Below the pieces are notes generated by a model, which saw only the letters and a program-made list of their open reading frames with translations, had not been told where the DNA came from and searched no databases. Shown here one piece after another: positions 21,843 to 32,564 of a stretch of DNA of 64,000 nucleotides. The position numbers and the translations under genes were made by a program. The DNA comes from Fonsecaea monophora. Its lineage: Eukaryota > Ascomycota > Eurotiomycetes > Chaetothyriales > Herpotrichiellaceae. The stretch's first letter is position 1. The number at the start of each line of letters is the position of its first letter. The stretch is taken from assembly GCF_001642475.1 (NCBI RefSeq), contig NW_019173944.1, positions 62,001 to 126,000 on the forward strand, given 5' to 3'.

Positions 21843-23774
21843 ATGAACAACCTCCCGGTTAGGGCAAACGAGAGCCCATTCTACGAGGTGCCGTCAGACC
21901 ATCGCTTGACGTCTTACCCAACCGAGACCAAGATCATTTCCACACTTGCGTTGTTGCTCCTGGGATATTATGCCTTGTCCTTATTTGACGCTTGGCCTTC
22001 GACGATCAAAAGAGCAGTCTACGAATTCGTTGTCTATATAACGCCTTCCCACCTGATCTACGCTATGCAGTACGGCCTGGTTCACCTGGGTCGTCTGAGC
22101 CCAGAGGATGCCAAGTTCAAGAGAGCAAACTTTGGGGATATGATTGCAAAACAGGAGGCGTTCAAACTCATACTGGGACAACCACAGATGCCCCTTGCAC
22201 TTCGGAAGGCTAGGAGTTTGTCGGGGTCATACATGTCTTTGGGCCACGAGACCGGTCCTCCTGGCTTGGGAAACTGGGACAACTCCTGCTACCAAAACAG
22301 CGTGCTGCAGGGTTTGGCTTCTTTGCCGGCTCTCATCGAATATTTAGAACAGAGCCTGGATTCTTGTGAGAGGTATGATGCTCCAGCAGCCACACATCAG
22401 GCCTTGGTGGACTTTCTGGGACAACTATCCGATCCAAACTCTCGGGCCAAGGTTCTCTGGACTCCCAGGATACTCAAATCTATGGACAGCTGGCAACAGC
22501 AGGATGCTCAGGAATATTTCTCACGTATTCTCGATGCCGTTGAAAAAGAGGCCAATCAATATGTCAACAGAATGAAACGTTCCACAACTGCAGGTCTGGA
22601 ATGCCTGAGGAAAGCTGAGCAGAGAGGTTCTGTGACGGACACACGTGGAGAAGAGCAGGCTTCTGGGGCTTCACAGCCTGGGAGGATCGGCGATTCAGCA
22701 CCATATTTGAAGGAGCGCAGGCTTCGGAATCCCGTCGACGGCATGACCGCACAATGTCTGGAGTGCAGGACTTGTGGCTTCACCGAGGGTCTGTCCCTAA
22801 CGCAGTTCAACTGCCTGACTTTGAACCTGGGATTGCAGGGAGCTTGTGATGTTGAACAGTTGCTTGATGAATATACGGCACCAGAAGAGGTTGAAGGGGT
22901 TGAATGTGTGAATTGCACAAAGCTGGCAAATGGCGGGATGACTTCCAGAGAAGAGGAGGACAAGAGGCCAGAGCAATCCGATGCCGAGCCAGCGAAGAAA
23001 AGCAAGCCAGTTTTGAGGACCAAGGCCAAACAGATCACTGTCGCGCGGCTACCCAAAGATCTGGTTCTTCACATCAACCGCAGTATTTTCGACAACTATG
23101 GCAACCAGCTCAAAAACACCGCTCACGTCCGAGTGCCTGCCAGGTTAGATATCTTGAGCCGATGGTGTACTCCTCTTGACAAGAACGATAGTTCTGTCGA
23201 GGCTATATTCGAGTTGAAATGCGTCGTGACGCATTATGGGAGCCATCATGACGGTCACTACATTGCCCTCGGGAAACGACACAAAGATTGGTATTCTTTC
23301 AACGACGAACGGGTTACCAAGATGTCAGAAGAGGAAGTCCTCGCGCGGGGCAACGGTTTCATGCTGTTTTATGAAGCTGTTGACCCACCTCCACCTCCTC
23401 AGGCAGAAGTGGAAATTCCAAAAGTGACAACAGCAGTCGTTGCGGGCCTGGAGGAAACTATCCACCGAACCAAGGACCATCTTGATCCAGAGCAGATGGG
23501 CGAGATAGAGCAGCGGTCTGACAGACTGTTTGACGACGATGGATTGGGCGTGTCGGAATTCGACCTTACTCCCTCCAGCGAGGTGTCTCAAGACTCTAAA
23601 TCTGCTTCTTCCCAGAGCAGCTCGCCGGTCAAGGTTCTGGCTGAGGAGACTGAGAAACAACACGGATCGGAGGGATTTCCTGGCATGAACTTGAAAACGG
23701 CGACCGATGTATCCAGTCACATTATACAAGTTCCGTCTTCTGGAGGACCAACTTCTGCCGTGCCTGCCGTTTAA
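21843..23774 (+). CDS. Ubiquitin C-terminal hydrolase, Ubp16/USP30-like
   Basis: Intronless gene for 643 residues. An N-terminal membrane segment (about 31-50, IISTLALLLLGYYALSLF) precedes a USP-family peptidase domain. The Cys box is GLGNWDNSCYQNSVLQGL with nucleophile Cys149. The middle has LECRTCGF and a second CVNC pair, the zinc-ribbon cysteines of the fingers region. The His box is THYGSHHDGHYIALG with catalytic His472, and WYSFNDERVTKMSEEEVL follows. This layout, an N-terminal anchor directly before a USP domain, matches yeast Ubp16, a mitochondrial outer-membrane deubiquitinase, and animal USP30. The last 130 residues are disordered and Ser/Glu-rich. An acidic/basic insertion lies near residues 360-385. 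Confidence 0.9.
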   Translation: MNNLPVRANESPFYEVPSDHRLTSYPTETKIISTLALLLLGYYALSLFDAWPSTIKRAVYEFVVYITPSHLIYAMQYGLVHLGRLSPEDAKFKRANFGDMIAKQEAFKLILGQPQMPLALRKARSLSGSYMSLGHETGPPGLGNWDNSCYQNSVLQGLASLPALIEYLEQSLDSCERYDAPAATHQALVDFLGQLSDPNSRAKVLWTPRILKSMDSWQQQDAQEYFSRILDAVEKEANQYVNRMKRSTTAGLECLRKAEQRGSVTDTRGEEQASGASQPGRIGDSAPYLKERRLRNPVDGMTAQCLECRTCGFTEGLSLTQFNCLTLNLGLQGACDVEQLLDEYTAPEEVEGVECVNCTKLANGGMTSREEEDKRPEQSDAEPAKKSKPVLRTKAKQITVARLPKDLVLHINRSIFDNYGNQLKNTAHVRVPARLDILSRWCTPLDKNDSSVEAIFELKCVVTHYGSHHDGHYIALGKRHKDWYSFNDERVTKMSEEEVLARGNGFMLFYEAVDPPPPPQAEVEIPKVTTAVVAGLEETIHRTKDHLDPEQMGEIEQRSDRLFDDDGLGVSEFDLTPSSEVSQDSKSASSQSSSPVKVLAEETEKQHGSEGFPGMNLKTATDVSSHIIQVPSSGGPTSAVPAV

Positions 23775-24357
23775 GAACAGAACTGGCGATCTCCTGGCGA
23801 ACGAAATTATGAATTAACGACAGAAGTGCCCAAAATATGATACCCAATGAATGCATGATTTAGCTATGGATGTATTCGCGTCAGGAATGGGAGCTGAGGT
23901 GTGATAATAGCAGCGTCACCAATTTACGGATAGCATAATACCCTTTTAATTCCACGACGATATTGTCCAGTGTAGTGACTCGATTTCTTTTCGTTGACTT
24001 CGGCTCGGCTTTGTGCAGCTCTGTTCAGTTCGAGACCTAGAATTTCTTGACCAAGGAACCCTCTATCGGATATACGAGTGCTCGTGTGTTGCATACCCAA
24101 AGCAGGTCGGTTAGTCATCAACCCCGTTTAGTCCATCTTACATAAGTGCCATGGTGGGGCAACGCTCACCCACGCTCAGTGCGACTTTTCGTGCGTCATT
24201 GGATGACAGCGCAGGCACATTGACGGATTGAGCCAAAACGTTCACCACGAAATTGACACAAGCTGCCCGGGTACAAATGTAACGCTAATGAAGACGTAGA
24301 GAATAGAGAGTTACTGCCACCTCCACCGTCCCTTCTGTCTCCCTCCCGATCTCTGTC
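23775..24357. other. Intergenic, Ubp16 to NAD kinase
   Basis: No gene seen. An inverted CCAAT box (ATTGG) lies in the CGTCATTGGATG stretch near 24195. Confidence 0.5.
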
Positions 24358-26079
24358 ATGTCAAGCTCAAGAGATGCTCCGCAAGTGAGCCGCCGGATAA
24401 GCGAGGTGCTCCCTGACGATGTATGTCCGGCTTTCGCAAGTTGAGATGTGATAATACTGACAGCGGTGTGCGCGCAGCGACAGGACGGCTCTAGCAGTGA
24501 GGATGACTACAACAGGAAGATCGAGGTGAGTTTGCCCATACCCGCATGCTGGAATGTGCATCACATAATTCGTTTCCTTCCTCCAGGTTGTCTTTGACAA
24601 CGATGTCGCGCGCCGACGAAAATCCTCGACCGTGCTCGCGGAAACCCCTGCGGTCGAGAAGCCACAGAGAATCCAGGCTGAGCGCACCAAGTCTCAGTGC
24701 TTGGTCCACAAGCTGGTCGAGAAAAGCTCGTTAGGACAGCAACCCCTGGTAGAATCCAAGCTCGAACAGATCGACGAGATCGAGCCTTCGTCGAAGCTGG
24801 ATGTCAACGGTCCGACCTCGGGCAAAGACGACATCCGCGCGACCGAGTCCCGCCTGCTCACTAAGAAACAACTGAGTGATATGGCCATGAGCGTGAGGAC
24901 GTTGGCGAAGAGGTTGGGCAACCTAAAGGTCAGATTGAGGGTTCGGGCCATCTTCCTGCTCACAAAGATATATGACAAGACGTTGATTTCCAAGACGAAA
25001 GAGGTGACGAGGTGGTTGCTGTCCAAAGACAGGTCTGTACCTTATATTGTCTATGTCGAGGACAGCTTGAAAGACAACCCGGCGTTCGACGCAGAGGGTA
25101 TTTGTGCCGAGGACCCTTCGTTTCGAGAGCGTCTGAGGTATTGGGATGCCGAACTGGCTCGGAGGCATCCCCATACATTCGACTTTGTGATAACACTTGG
25201 CGGTGACGGGACCGTCCTCTATGCGAGCTGGCTGTTCCAGAGGGTGGTACCACCGGTGCTGTCCTTTGCCCTCGGTTCATTGGGATTCCTCACCAAATTC
25301 GACTTTGAAGACTACCAGAACACTCTATCGCAGGCTCTAAAGGACGGTGTGACGATCAGCCTGAGACTGCGATTCGAAGGCACTGTTATGCGGACCAACA
25401 GGCGCGTCGACGATGCAGAATGCCGAGACATCGTCGAAGAACTGATCGGAGAGGAAGCTGAAGACCGGAACACCCATAGACCAGACCGGACATTTGAGAT
25501 TCTGAACGACATTGTGGTTGATAGAGGACCGAATCCGACCATGTCGACCATTGAACTTTTTGGGGATGAAGAACACCTTACGACGGTGCAAGCAGATGGT
25601 ATCTGTGTGGCCACTCCCACAGGATCCACTGCTTACAATCTTGCCGCTGGCGGTTCACTGTGTCACCCTGAGAATCCTGTCATTCTCGTCACGGCTATTT
25701 GTGCCCATACTCTATCATTCCGACCGATCATTCTTCCTGACACTATTGTTCTTCGCTTGGGAGTTCCATTTGACGCGAGATCGAACTCGTGGGCGAGTTT
25801 CGATGGGCGTGAAAGGTAAGAGCCTTATTCTTAGCGTGGCTGCGGATCGTGGAGGCATTAAACTGACTCGATGACAGAATTGAACTATTTCCAGGCGACT
25901 ATGTGACCATTTCGGCTTCGCGATATCCGTTTGCTAACGTCATGCCACCGGGGCGTCGAAGTGAAGATTGGGTCAACAGCATTTCAAGGACATTACAGTG
26001 GAACTCTAGACAACGACAAAAGGCATTTCACGAATGGGATGGCGAAAGGACAGTCAAGGAAGCACCCAACAAGGGATGA
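24358..26079 (+). CDS. NAD(H) kinase
   Basis: Four exons (24358-24420, 24478-24525, 24587-25815, 25878-26079) with introns of 57, 61 and 62 bp give 513 residues. The enzyme phosphorylates NAD or NADH with ATP to make NADP(H). The catalytic signature GGDGT is at about residues 242-246 in FVITLGGDGTVLYASWLF. The family blocks FALGSLGFLTKF, VDRGPNPTMSTIELF, and TVQADGICVATPTGSTAYNL then AAGGSLCHP, are all present. Exon 4 supplies IELFPGDYVTISASRYPF, the expected C-terminal strand, which supports the last splice. The N-terminus is polar and disordered without a clear targeting signal, so a cytosolic enzyme of the Utr1/Yef1 type is more likely than the mitochondrial Pos5 type. The two small 5' exons are supported by frame and splice signals only. 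Confidence 0.93.
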
Positions 26080-26719
26080 TCTAGACGAGTCTTTAGATGT
26101 CAGCCAACGGATGCTGATATAGATGTGTGTAGCCTATGAGCAGGCATCAGCCCAGAAGTAGGTTTTGGGGGATGAAGATTCAGTTGTGTTTGAATGAGAA
26201 ATCGATGTTCACGATGATGGTCATGTGGCCGAAGACATATAGTGAGTCCTACCACTCTAGATATACCATGGATGTACAGAGGTCGAAGGGGAACTCGTGT
26301 ACTCTGTGAACCTCAAGTTCTCCTGCGAATCTATCCCCATCGCTGCAAAGCATATCGAACGTATCTCCTCGCCCAGATCTCTTGTTACATGAGCATGCGA
26401 GGGACATGGCGGGATTGTGTAGGGTTAGCTGTTGGAGAGTGCGAAGTATTGTCATGGGTAATTGACATTCATGCAGGGTGAAGTACAGGGAAAGTCCAAT
26501 CCCTGTATTAGGAGCCTCGTCAAAACTGGGACGCCACAGAGTGGCTGCATCAACGCTTATTTCAGCCACCAACGGCCTTTTGACTGCAGCATCACAACTT
26601 TTTGAAGTGATCGCTCCCAGACCAATTCGCTTCACTGACCACCGGTACGATATTACAACTCGCCGGGGTCATTTCATTTGGTGCTGCTGCTTCTTTCACC
26701 AACACGCACCTCTCAGGCC
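26080..26719. other. Intergenic, NAD kinase to Trs31
   Basis: No gene or notable structure seen. Confidence 0.6.
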
Positions 26720-27526
26720 ATGGCCGCCGCTCCGCCATCCCTCTCAAACTACCCGCCGTCACACACCAGCTCCCCCTCTCGCCATCTCTCTCAATACTCT
26801 GCCTCGTCCACTATCGCCGGGACTCCCCTCCCAGACCGCACGTCCGGCACCCCCACCAGCATCACATCGGCCTCGACCCTGCGCTACCCGTCGACCCGCA
26901 AGACCATCTACGACCGCAACCTCAACCGGTCGCGCAATGCCGAACTGTCGAGAGCCAGCTTCGCCTACCTGTTTATGGAGATGGTCGCGTACGCACACAA
27001 GCGGGTCAAGGGGATCCAGGACTTTGAGAAGAGACTGAACGAACAGGGCTACCCCTTGGGGCTGAAGCTGCTGGATCTTCTGCTGTATCGAGCGTCGCCG
27101 ATGGGTGGCTCGAGTTCGTCGAGCGGAGGGTCGTCGAGTAGCAGTTCCGGAGCAGGGGCCAGTCGGCCGCTGAGGCTATTGCCCCTTTTGACGCTCCTGA
27201 CCACCAAGCTCTACCCTTTACTGTTCTCCCGACCTGCCGACTCGCTTGAACAGTCCACGACGAACCCAGGGGAGTACATGATAATCGACAACACTCCGCT
27301 CACGAACCAGTACATCTCTGTGCCCAAGGAGATGTCCCAGTTGAGCGTGGCGGCATATATTGCGGGAATTATCGAGGGCGTGTGTGATGGCGCAGGCTTC
27401 TCTTGTAAGGCCAGCGCACACAATACCGGCACCGATGTGTGGCCCAACCGGACCGTGTTTCTGATCAAGTTTGACGAGAGCGTCATGGAACGGGAGCGGG
27501 AGCTGGAGAGGCAGGGGGTCAAGTGA
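26720..27526 (+). CDS. TRAPP complex subunit Trs31/TRAPPC5 (Bet3 family)
   Basis: Intronless gene for 268 residues. TRAPP is the tethering complex and Rab exchange factor for ER-to-Golgi and intra-Golgi transport. After a Ser/Thr/Pro-rich leader of about 58 residues the conserved domain begins with TIYDRNLNRSRNAELSRASF, then FLFMEMV-type helix and GYPLGLKLLDLLLYR, all typical of Trs31. A Ser/Gly-only insertion (about 130-153) interrupts the fold before LLTLLTTKLYPLLF. The C-terminal part has YMIIDNTPLTNQYISVPKEM, AAYIAGIIEGVCDGAGF and TVFLIKFDESVM. The ATG at 26720 was chosen; the frame is open upstream but has no ATG. Confidence 0.93.
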   Translation: MAAAPPSLSNYPPSHTSSPSRHLSQYSASSTIAGTPLPDRTSGTPTSITSASTLRYPSTRKTIYDRNLNRSRNAELSRASFAYLFMEMVAYAHKRVKGIQDFEKRLNEQGYPLGLKLLDLLLYRASPMGGSSSSSGGSSSSSSGAGASRPLRLLPLLTLLTTKLYPLLFSRPADSLEQSTTNPGEYMIIDNTPLTNQYISVPKEMSQLSVAAYIAGIIEGVCDGAGFSCKASAHNTGTDVWPNRTVFLIKFDESVMERERELERQGVK

Positions 27527-29284
27527 GGAAACTAAAAGTTCAGGGGCGAGGTTACCGACCACTTTACGGTGGTAAGGCAGCAAGATGGACAAGTTCGAGA
27601 AGGACTTAAAGAGGACCGAGGAAACGTGGTGACAGGGGTACCTATCGCTCAGTATCTGCAATGATGGTGTCAGCCAGAGGCACAGCTCGAGGGATGTAGC
27701 GCTGTGCCCGCGCTGCGAATTTTGGTCCAGATCCCTCCCTAACGGTGCTGCACGGAGCCAATGTCCAACTGTCATGGCCAACACTTTCCACAACCGGCTT
27801 CCAGCTGCTCTACGACTCCCCACACAACACACCATTATCATATTATATTTCTCGATGTCCAGCCTTGAACTCTATACACTCGATCTCATCAATCCCCTCG
27901 TGTTACACTCAACGCATTTCAGTGGCACATTAGGATTTGAAGCTAACTAGCAGCGCTCTAGCTGCTACCTTGGGGCTCCGGAGGAGGAGTGTTAGGCCGG
28001 ATGGGATCGATTGTGAAGATGCCTGTTGAGGGCTGTCAGCGCGAAAACCTGTGCATTATCAGTATTGCAACGAACCAGAGACAGGTCTGTCCATGCCGGG
28101 ACCTGCGCAAGGCGCGGCCCGAGTGTGCGGATCAATTGGGGACATCATCAATTTGAACGACTCTGGACGGGCAGTTGGGCCTGCCCGAAGGCCTGGTGGT
28201 GGTGTCGGCAATCTTGAACTCGCACAGAGCACAGCATTTGACCGTTCGTCTGGGAAACGAATCCACGATCTGGTGTCGGCCATTTTGATGCAGTTTTCTG
28301 CGTGGTTTTATCAATGTCAAGTCTCCTGTTTCTTGTGGTTGACCACGAAGCGCTTGGCTTCCGTGCAGAACCAGAAATCAGACGAAAGCTTACCAGAGTC
28401 TCTCAGAGATTGCTCAGTGTTCAGCGGTATTGCTATATTCTGATTCTTTCGAGGATGCTCGGACAGACTTGTTTCTAGGAAGGCTCGTTGCGTTGAGAGA
28501 GAGGGGGGGGGAGAGAGGTATAACGATATGAGCTATTTGATCGAAGCAGAAAGCAGAAACAGGTCCCGGGTCCACGCCTCTTTATATCAACCCCCCTCCC
28601 ATCCCGTGTTTGGATGGATGCGAGGTGACGGCCAAAGCAAGAGCCAGACGTCAAATCTGTTTGATATGTGGCAGCTGGCTTCTGTCAACTGGAACGAACA
28701 GAGCGGCGGGCGGCGGGCGACGGGCGACGTCCCATCCGTTTGATTTATTGATTGATAGTGAGAGAGTCTGACTCGTTCGCGTGCCACTTTGTGATATGGG
28801 CGGGTGGGGTTCACTCACAGCACAGTGAGAATTACGAACAGGAACAAGAACAGGAGGGGCGGTGATAAGACAGCTCTAAATAGATGTGACTCGGAACATT
28901 AATGGAGCGGAAATTGTCGAAGGGGTTGAGTTGACACGGAACCATCCAGACTCCGCTATGAGAGAAAGGCTGAAACATTCGATAGGAATGTTGGATGATT
29001 CTGGTCACTCAGTATGCTCTCCCACCCGTTCATTTCGGAGGGATGGAAATCCTGGACTATTATATTCAATACATGTCCGAATTCGGAATTCTGTATTGGT
29101 GATCGTCCGCCTGTACAGGAGAAGGTGTACAAGGTTTTCACTTCTTGTTCCGTTTATCCGTCTGCGTACGCTGCAATCCAAGTCAACGCCAGACGTTCTT
29201 GAATATCACCCGCCCACCCACTCCAAGAAGGCGGTTGAATCGCGCCTGGTTCACCATGTACATGCATGAAAAGAAGATCACTAT
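27527..29284. other. Intergenic between convergent Trs31 and MFAP1
   Basis: About 1.76 kb with no recognised gene. It holds a G9 run at 28503-28511 and a short GC-rich tandem of GGGCGGC/GGGCGAC units at about 28703-28729. Confidence 0.55.
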
Positions 29285-30838
29285 TCAGACCTTCGCACGG
29301 TTGTCTCGTCGGCGGTTGTAGGGTTCGCGGTCTCTCGAGTCCCGCTCGTACGAATGTTCCCTCTTCCGCCGTCGAGGAGAGCGGGACCGGGAGCGAGAGC
29401 CCGATCGCGACCCTGAATATGAGCGTTTCCGCCGGTCTCTGTCCCAGTCTCTGTCGTCTCGCTGATCACGACCACTGTCTCGAGACCGGTACGAGTCTCG
29501 ATACGAGTCTGTGTCTCTGTGCCCATCCCGGTTTCTCTCCCTATCGTCGCGTCGGGGAGCAACAGCACTTGCATTTGCGCCAGTCGGGCCGTTTCTCCCA
29601 CCCCCGCGATCATCATCGGGCAAAAACCGCTCATCCAGGCCTCTCGTGTCGAATGCCCCTGACCCCCTTGGGCCGGCACCACCACTGCCCTTCCACCTCT
29701 TCACCTCATCCCCAAACCGGCCAGTATCCTCCCCCTTGAGATCCGTGTACCTCGTCCTCCCCTTCTTCCCCAGTTTCGTCATGTCTCGCAGCCGCATGTA
29801 CTCGGGCAAAGTAGACTTGTCGGTGACCTGATCCTCGAACCTCGCACCCATGATATCTCTCCTCTTGAGCAACTCGGCCGTCTCGTCGCCCTGGAAGAAT
29901 GCTCCTTTGTGGTGGTATCGTGCCAGAAATGTGGCCTCAGAACGGCCCTCTTCGCGCTCCTGTTTCTGTCTTTCCAGGTATGCTTGGTCTTCCTTCTCCC
30001 GCTCCTCCGCAGTCAAATTGCGCCGCCGTTCGATCTCTTCGAGCTCCTTTTCCCGTGCAATCAGTGCCTCCCGATCGCGCTTCAGGCGCTTCAGTTCCCG
30101 AAGTTTCCAGGCTGCGTATTCGGCGGCAGGGTCGAGACCGTCAGTGTCGTCCACCATGGATTCCGGCAGTACTTCGTCATCGTCATCCCATGCCTTTTTG
30201 CCCTGGGCGCGGGCGAGGGCGTCACGTTCGAGTTTGTCTTTGATCAGAAGTTCAGCTTGGGCAAGACGCCGGGTTTGGACGTCTACTTCCGGGTCTGGGG
30301 TTGCAGATGCTTCAGGACGGGCATCAGAGACCTGTGTGGAAGGTTTCCGATCCGATTTCTTGATAAATGTCGGGCGCTGGAATTTTCGCCGAGGCTGTTC
30401 TTCTTCGGACGAGGTTTCTTCCTCCTCGTCGTCCTCCGAGGACTCCTCTTCTTCTGATTCCTCGTCTTCCGTAGATCTTTCTCTTGTAGATTCCGGCCTT
30501 ATCGGAGCCTGTCTAGTGGAGGGTGCTGTACCCTTTGGCGGTGGTTGCACTTGTTTTGTAGGCGCAGCATTATCATCATCTTCCTCTTCTGTAACAAAGC
30601 CTTCCTCGTCATCCTCATCGCTTTCCTCTTGTCGAGCTGGCTGGGTGGTAGGCGGCCGTGGTCTCGTGGCCGGCGGCTTCCTCTGGGGTGGCGGTGGCTG
30701 CTGCTGCTCTTCCTCTGATTCTTCATCCTCGTCAGACGATTCTTCCTCCGCAATTGGTTTGCCGGGACGATACCTTGCCACGGGTCGCGCTGGGTTTGCA
30801 GTCATCCGCTTCGCGGGGTTAGGCATTGGTGGCGGCAT
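29285..30838 (-). CDS. MFAP1-like spliceosome protein
   Basis: Intronless gene for 517 residues. The N-terminal 170 residues alternate acidic Ser/Glu/Asp tracts with Pro-rich stretches. The MFAP1 domain follows from about residue 175: RRKFQRPTFIKKSDR, LLIKDKLERDALARAQGKKA, WDDDDEVLPESMVDDTDGLD, EYAAWKLRELKRLKRDREAL, ATFLARYHHKGAFFQGDE, LLKRRDIMGARFEDQVTDKS and LPEYMRLRDMTKLGKKGRTR. MFAP1 (yeast Spp381-related) is a component of the spliceosomal B complex that contacts Prp38. The tail, about 430-517, is an Arg-Asp and Arg-Ser-rich region with SGSRSRSRSPRRR, not part of the classical family end. The antisense Ser-rich open frame at 29850-30869 is a shadow of the acidic and basic repeats. Confidence 0.92.
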   Translation of the reverse strand: MPPPMPNPAKRMTANPARPVARYRPGKPIAEEESSDEDEESEEEQQQPPPPQRKPPATRPRPPTTQPARQEESDEDDEEGFVTEEEDDDNAAPTKQVQPPPKGTAPSTRQAPIRPESTRERSTEDEESEEEESSEDDEEEETSSEEEQPRRKFQRPTFIKKSDRKPSTQVSDARPEASATPDPEVDVQTRRLAQAELLIKDKLERDALARAQGKKAWDDDDEVLPESMVDDTDGLDPAAEYAAWKLRELKRLKRDREALIAREKELEEIERRRNLTAEEREKEDQAYLERQKQEREEGRSEATFLARYHHKGAFFQGDETAELLKRRDIMGARFEDQVTDKSTLPEYMRLRDMTKLGKKGRTRYTDLKGEDTGRFGDEVKRWKGSGGAGPRGSGAFDTRGLDERFLPDDDRGGGRNGPTGANASAVAPRRDDRERNRDGHRDTDSYRDSYRSRDSGRDQRDDRDWDRDRRKRSYSGSRSGSRSRSRSPRRRKREHSYERDSRDREPYNRRRDNRAKV

Positions 30839-31543
30839 CTTGAGAGCGGAGCATCAAGTATGGCGATAGACTGAGAACGTGTCAAAAAGTCAATACCACC
30901 TCAAGGCTGGGAAGATTGCCTGCAAACCGGAGACCTGCTCTGGTGCCAGAACCCATACACTTTTGAACAGAGAAATGCAGGATGTTTGATGTTACAGTAC
31001 GGCGCAGTAAATAATTTTACTTGGTCACTACGTAACTCGATCTGTCGTCGGCGTTACTGCGGGTAAATATGTGCAGTAACACGATCAGCCACGATCTCTC
31101 GTTTCTCTCATCTCATTTTCACTTTGTTTGTGAATTGGCATCCCTCATGACTACCAGCATGGTGACACCTGATGGCAGCTTTGTTACTGGAACAGCACTG
31201 TCATTACAGTGCACTTGGGTATTAACTGTCCTGGGAATTACACTTCTGTAGGTGTCATGTCCAGTGTCACGGTTGTCTGTCGGATACCATCCTGCTGAAC
31301 GCGCGTGATAGATCAGTGAATGCTATGGCAGTCGTGATCCTGGGTAAGACCGGTAAGCTCTTTCCTCCGCCATGATCTAGTTCCTACCGCTTCTATCCTC
31401 GCCTTATGCTACATCTTTGCGTTCATTTAATGTCCGTCAACCAAACTTCCATATCCAATACTTGATGGGTCCACAATCACCCTTTCATTTCATCCGAACA
31501 AGAACAAAACTACATTCCTTGAACCACAAATTCTACCAGAATC
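30839..31543. other. Divergent promoter, MFAP1 and lipocalin-like gene
   Basis: No gene seen. Several short GTTACTG/CAGTAAC words occur at 30990-31200. Confidence 0.5.
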
Positions 31544-32095
31544 ATGTCTGATAGAAGTGAAACCCCATCACCTACCGCTATGCCATCATTCCGGTCTCGC
31601 GTCATTGGCACCTGGGGCCTGGTGTCGTACGTCGCCATCAATCTTGAGGACCCGCAAGACATCGTCTACCCAATGGGCAAAGAGTGCAAAGGTCAAATCA
31701 TGTACAGTAAGGACGGCTACATGGCAGCATTGCTACAAGAGGCAGACCTCGAATCCTTCGACCATGACTGGAAGGACGGCACTACTCAAGAACTGGCCAA
31801 TGCAGCAAAGAAGACCATCGCGTACTGCGGGCCATTCTATCTCGACGAAGAACACAGCAAGCAACAAAAGATTGTCCATCACGCCCAAATCAGCGTTCAC
31901 CCCAACTGGATCAACACGCTTCAAATTCGATGTGCAGATATGTTTGAGGAGGATGGCCATGACTATATTATGCTGGGACCAGAGTCTCCAACTGAGTGGC
32001 AGGGTGTCAAGCGACTCCTTCGGCTGAAATGGCGCAAGCTCACTCAGAACGATGCGGCTCAACCTCCAGCAGACGCTAAGGAGCTCAAGATCTGA
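31544..32095 (+). CDS. Lipocalin-like domain protein
   Basis: Intronless gene for 183 residues. The sequence matches the fungal lipocalin-like domain: FRSRVIGTWGLVSYVAI at the start (the G-T-W signature of a lipocalin first strand), YPMGKECKGQIMYSKDGYMA, TIAYCGPFYLDEE and VHHAQISVHPNWIN. These are beta-barrel proteins thought to bind small hydrophobic ligands; related proteins occur in some fungal polyketide clusters as cyclases or binding factors. No signal peptide is visible. Its neighbours are housekeeping genes and no biosynthetic enzyme lies near, so the ligand or reaction is open. Confidence 0.8.
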   Translation: MSDRSETPSPTAMPSFRSRVIGTWGLVSYVAINLEDPQDIVYPMGKECKGQIMYSKDGYMAALLQEADLESFDHDWKDGTTQELANAAKKTIAYCGPFYLDEEHSKQQKIVHHAQISVHPNWINTLQIRCADMFEEDGHDYIMLGPESPTEWQGVKRLLRLKWRKLTQNDAAQPPADAKELKI

Positions 32096-32564
32096 GAAGT
32101 GACACATATGGAGAACATGGCATAAATTACAATAAGATCCTCAGGAGGTGCTGACGACACAATCGTTCGACCATTCGGGGGCCAGTATTTTTAAGCAACA
32201 ATCTGCCTTACGCCCTTTTTTGACCTGGTGAAGGATCCTGTGCATGGCGCGTGCCTGACACCACAAGCTACAAGCTACAAACCGTAGCTACATAGACCTA
32301 GAAATCAAGCTAGAGCAACCCGAGTGATATTTCCAATTTTTTGTAGCCCATCCCCCTAATATTTGGTCGCCTGTATAAATTCGGTATAGTTGAAAGTGGC
32401 TTGATCAGGCTGGCCGGCAACAGGGGCTTCCGATCCAGCTTGACCGACTTCCCCAACCATTATTATTCTGGAATTTCAATCCCGTTCAGAATGTGAACCA
32501 ACCGTGCCCCAGGATCAAGTAGATCCTATCCCTTGGAGTCTTTCCCTCTTTTCACAGCGCAGCA
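32096..32564. other. Intergenic, lipocalin-like to Sec14-like
   Basis: No gene seen. ACAAGCTACAAGCTACAAACC, a short imperfect direct repeat, lies near 32263-32282. Confidence 0.5.

Noticed and set aside
29850..30869. 339-codon Ser-rich plus-strand frame
   Set aside because: It is the antisense of the acidic and basic repeats of the MFAP1 gene.
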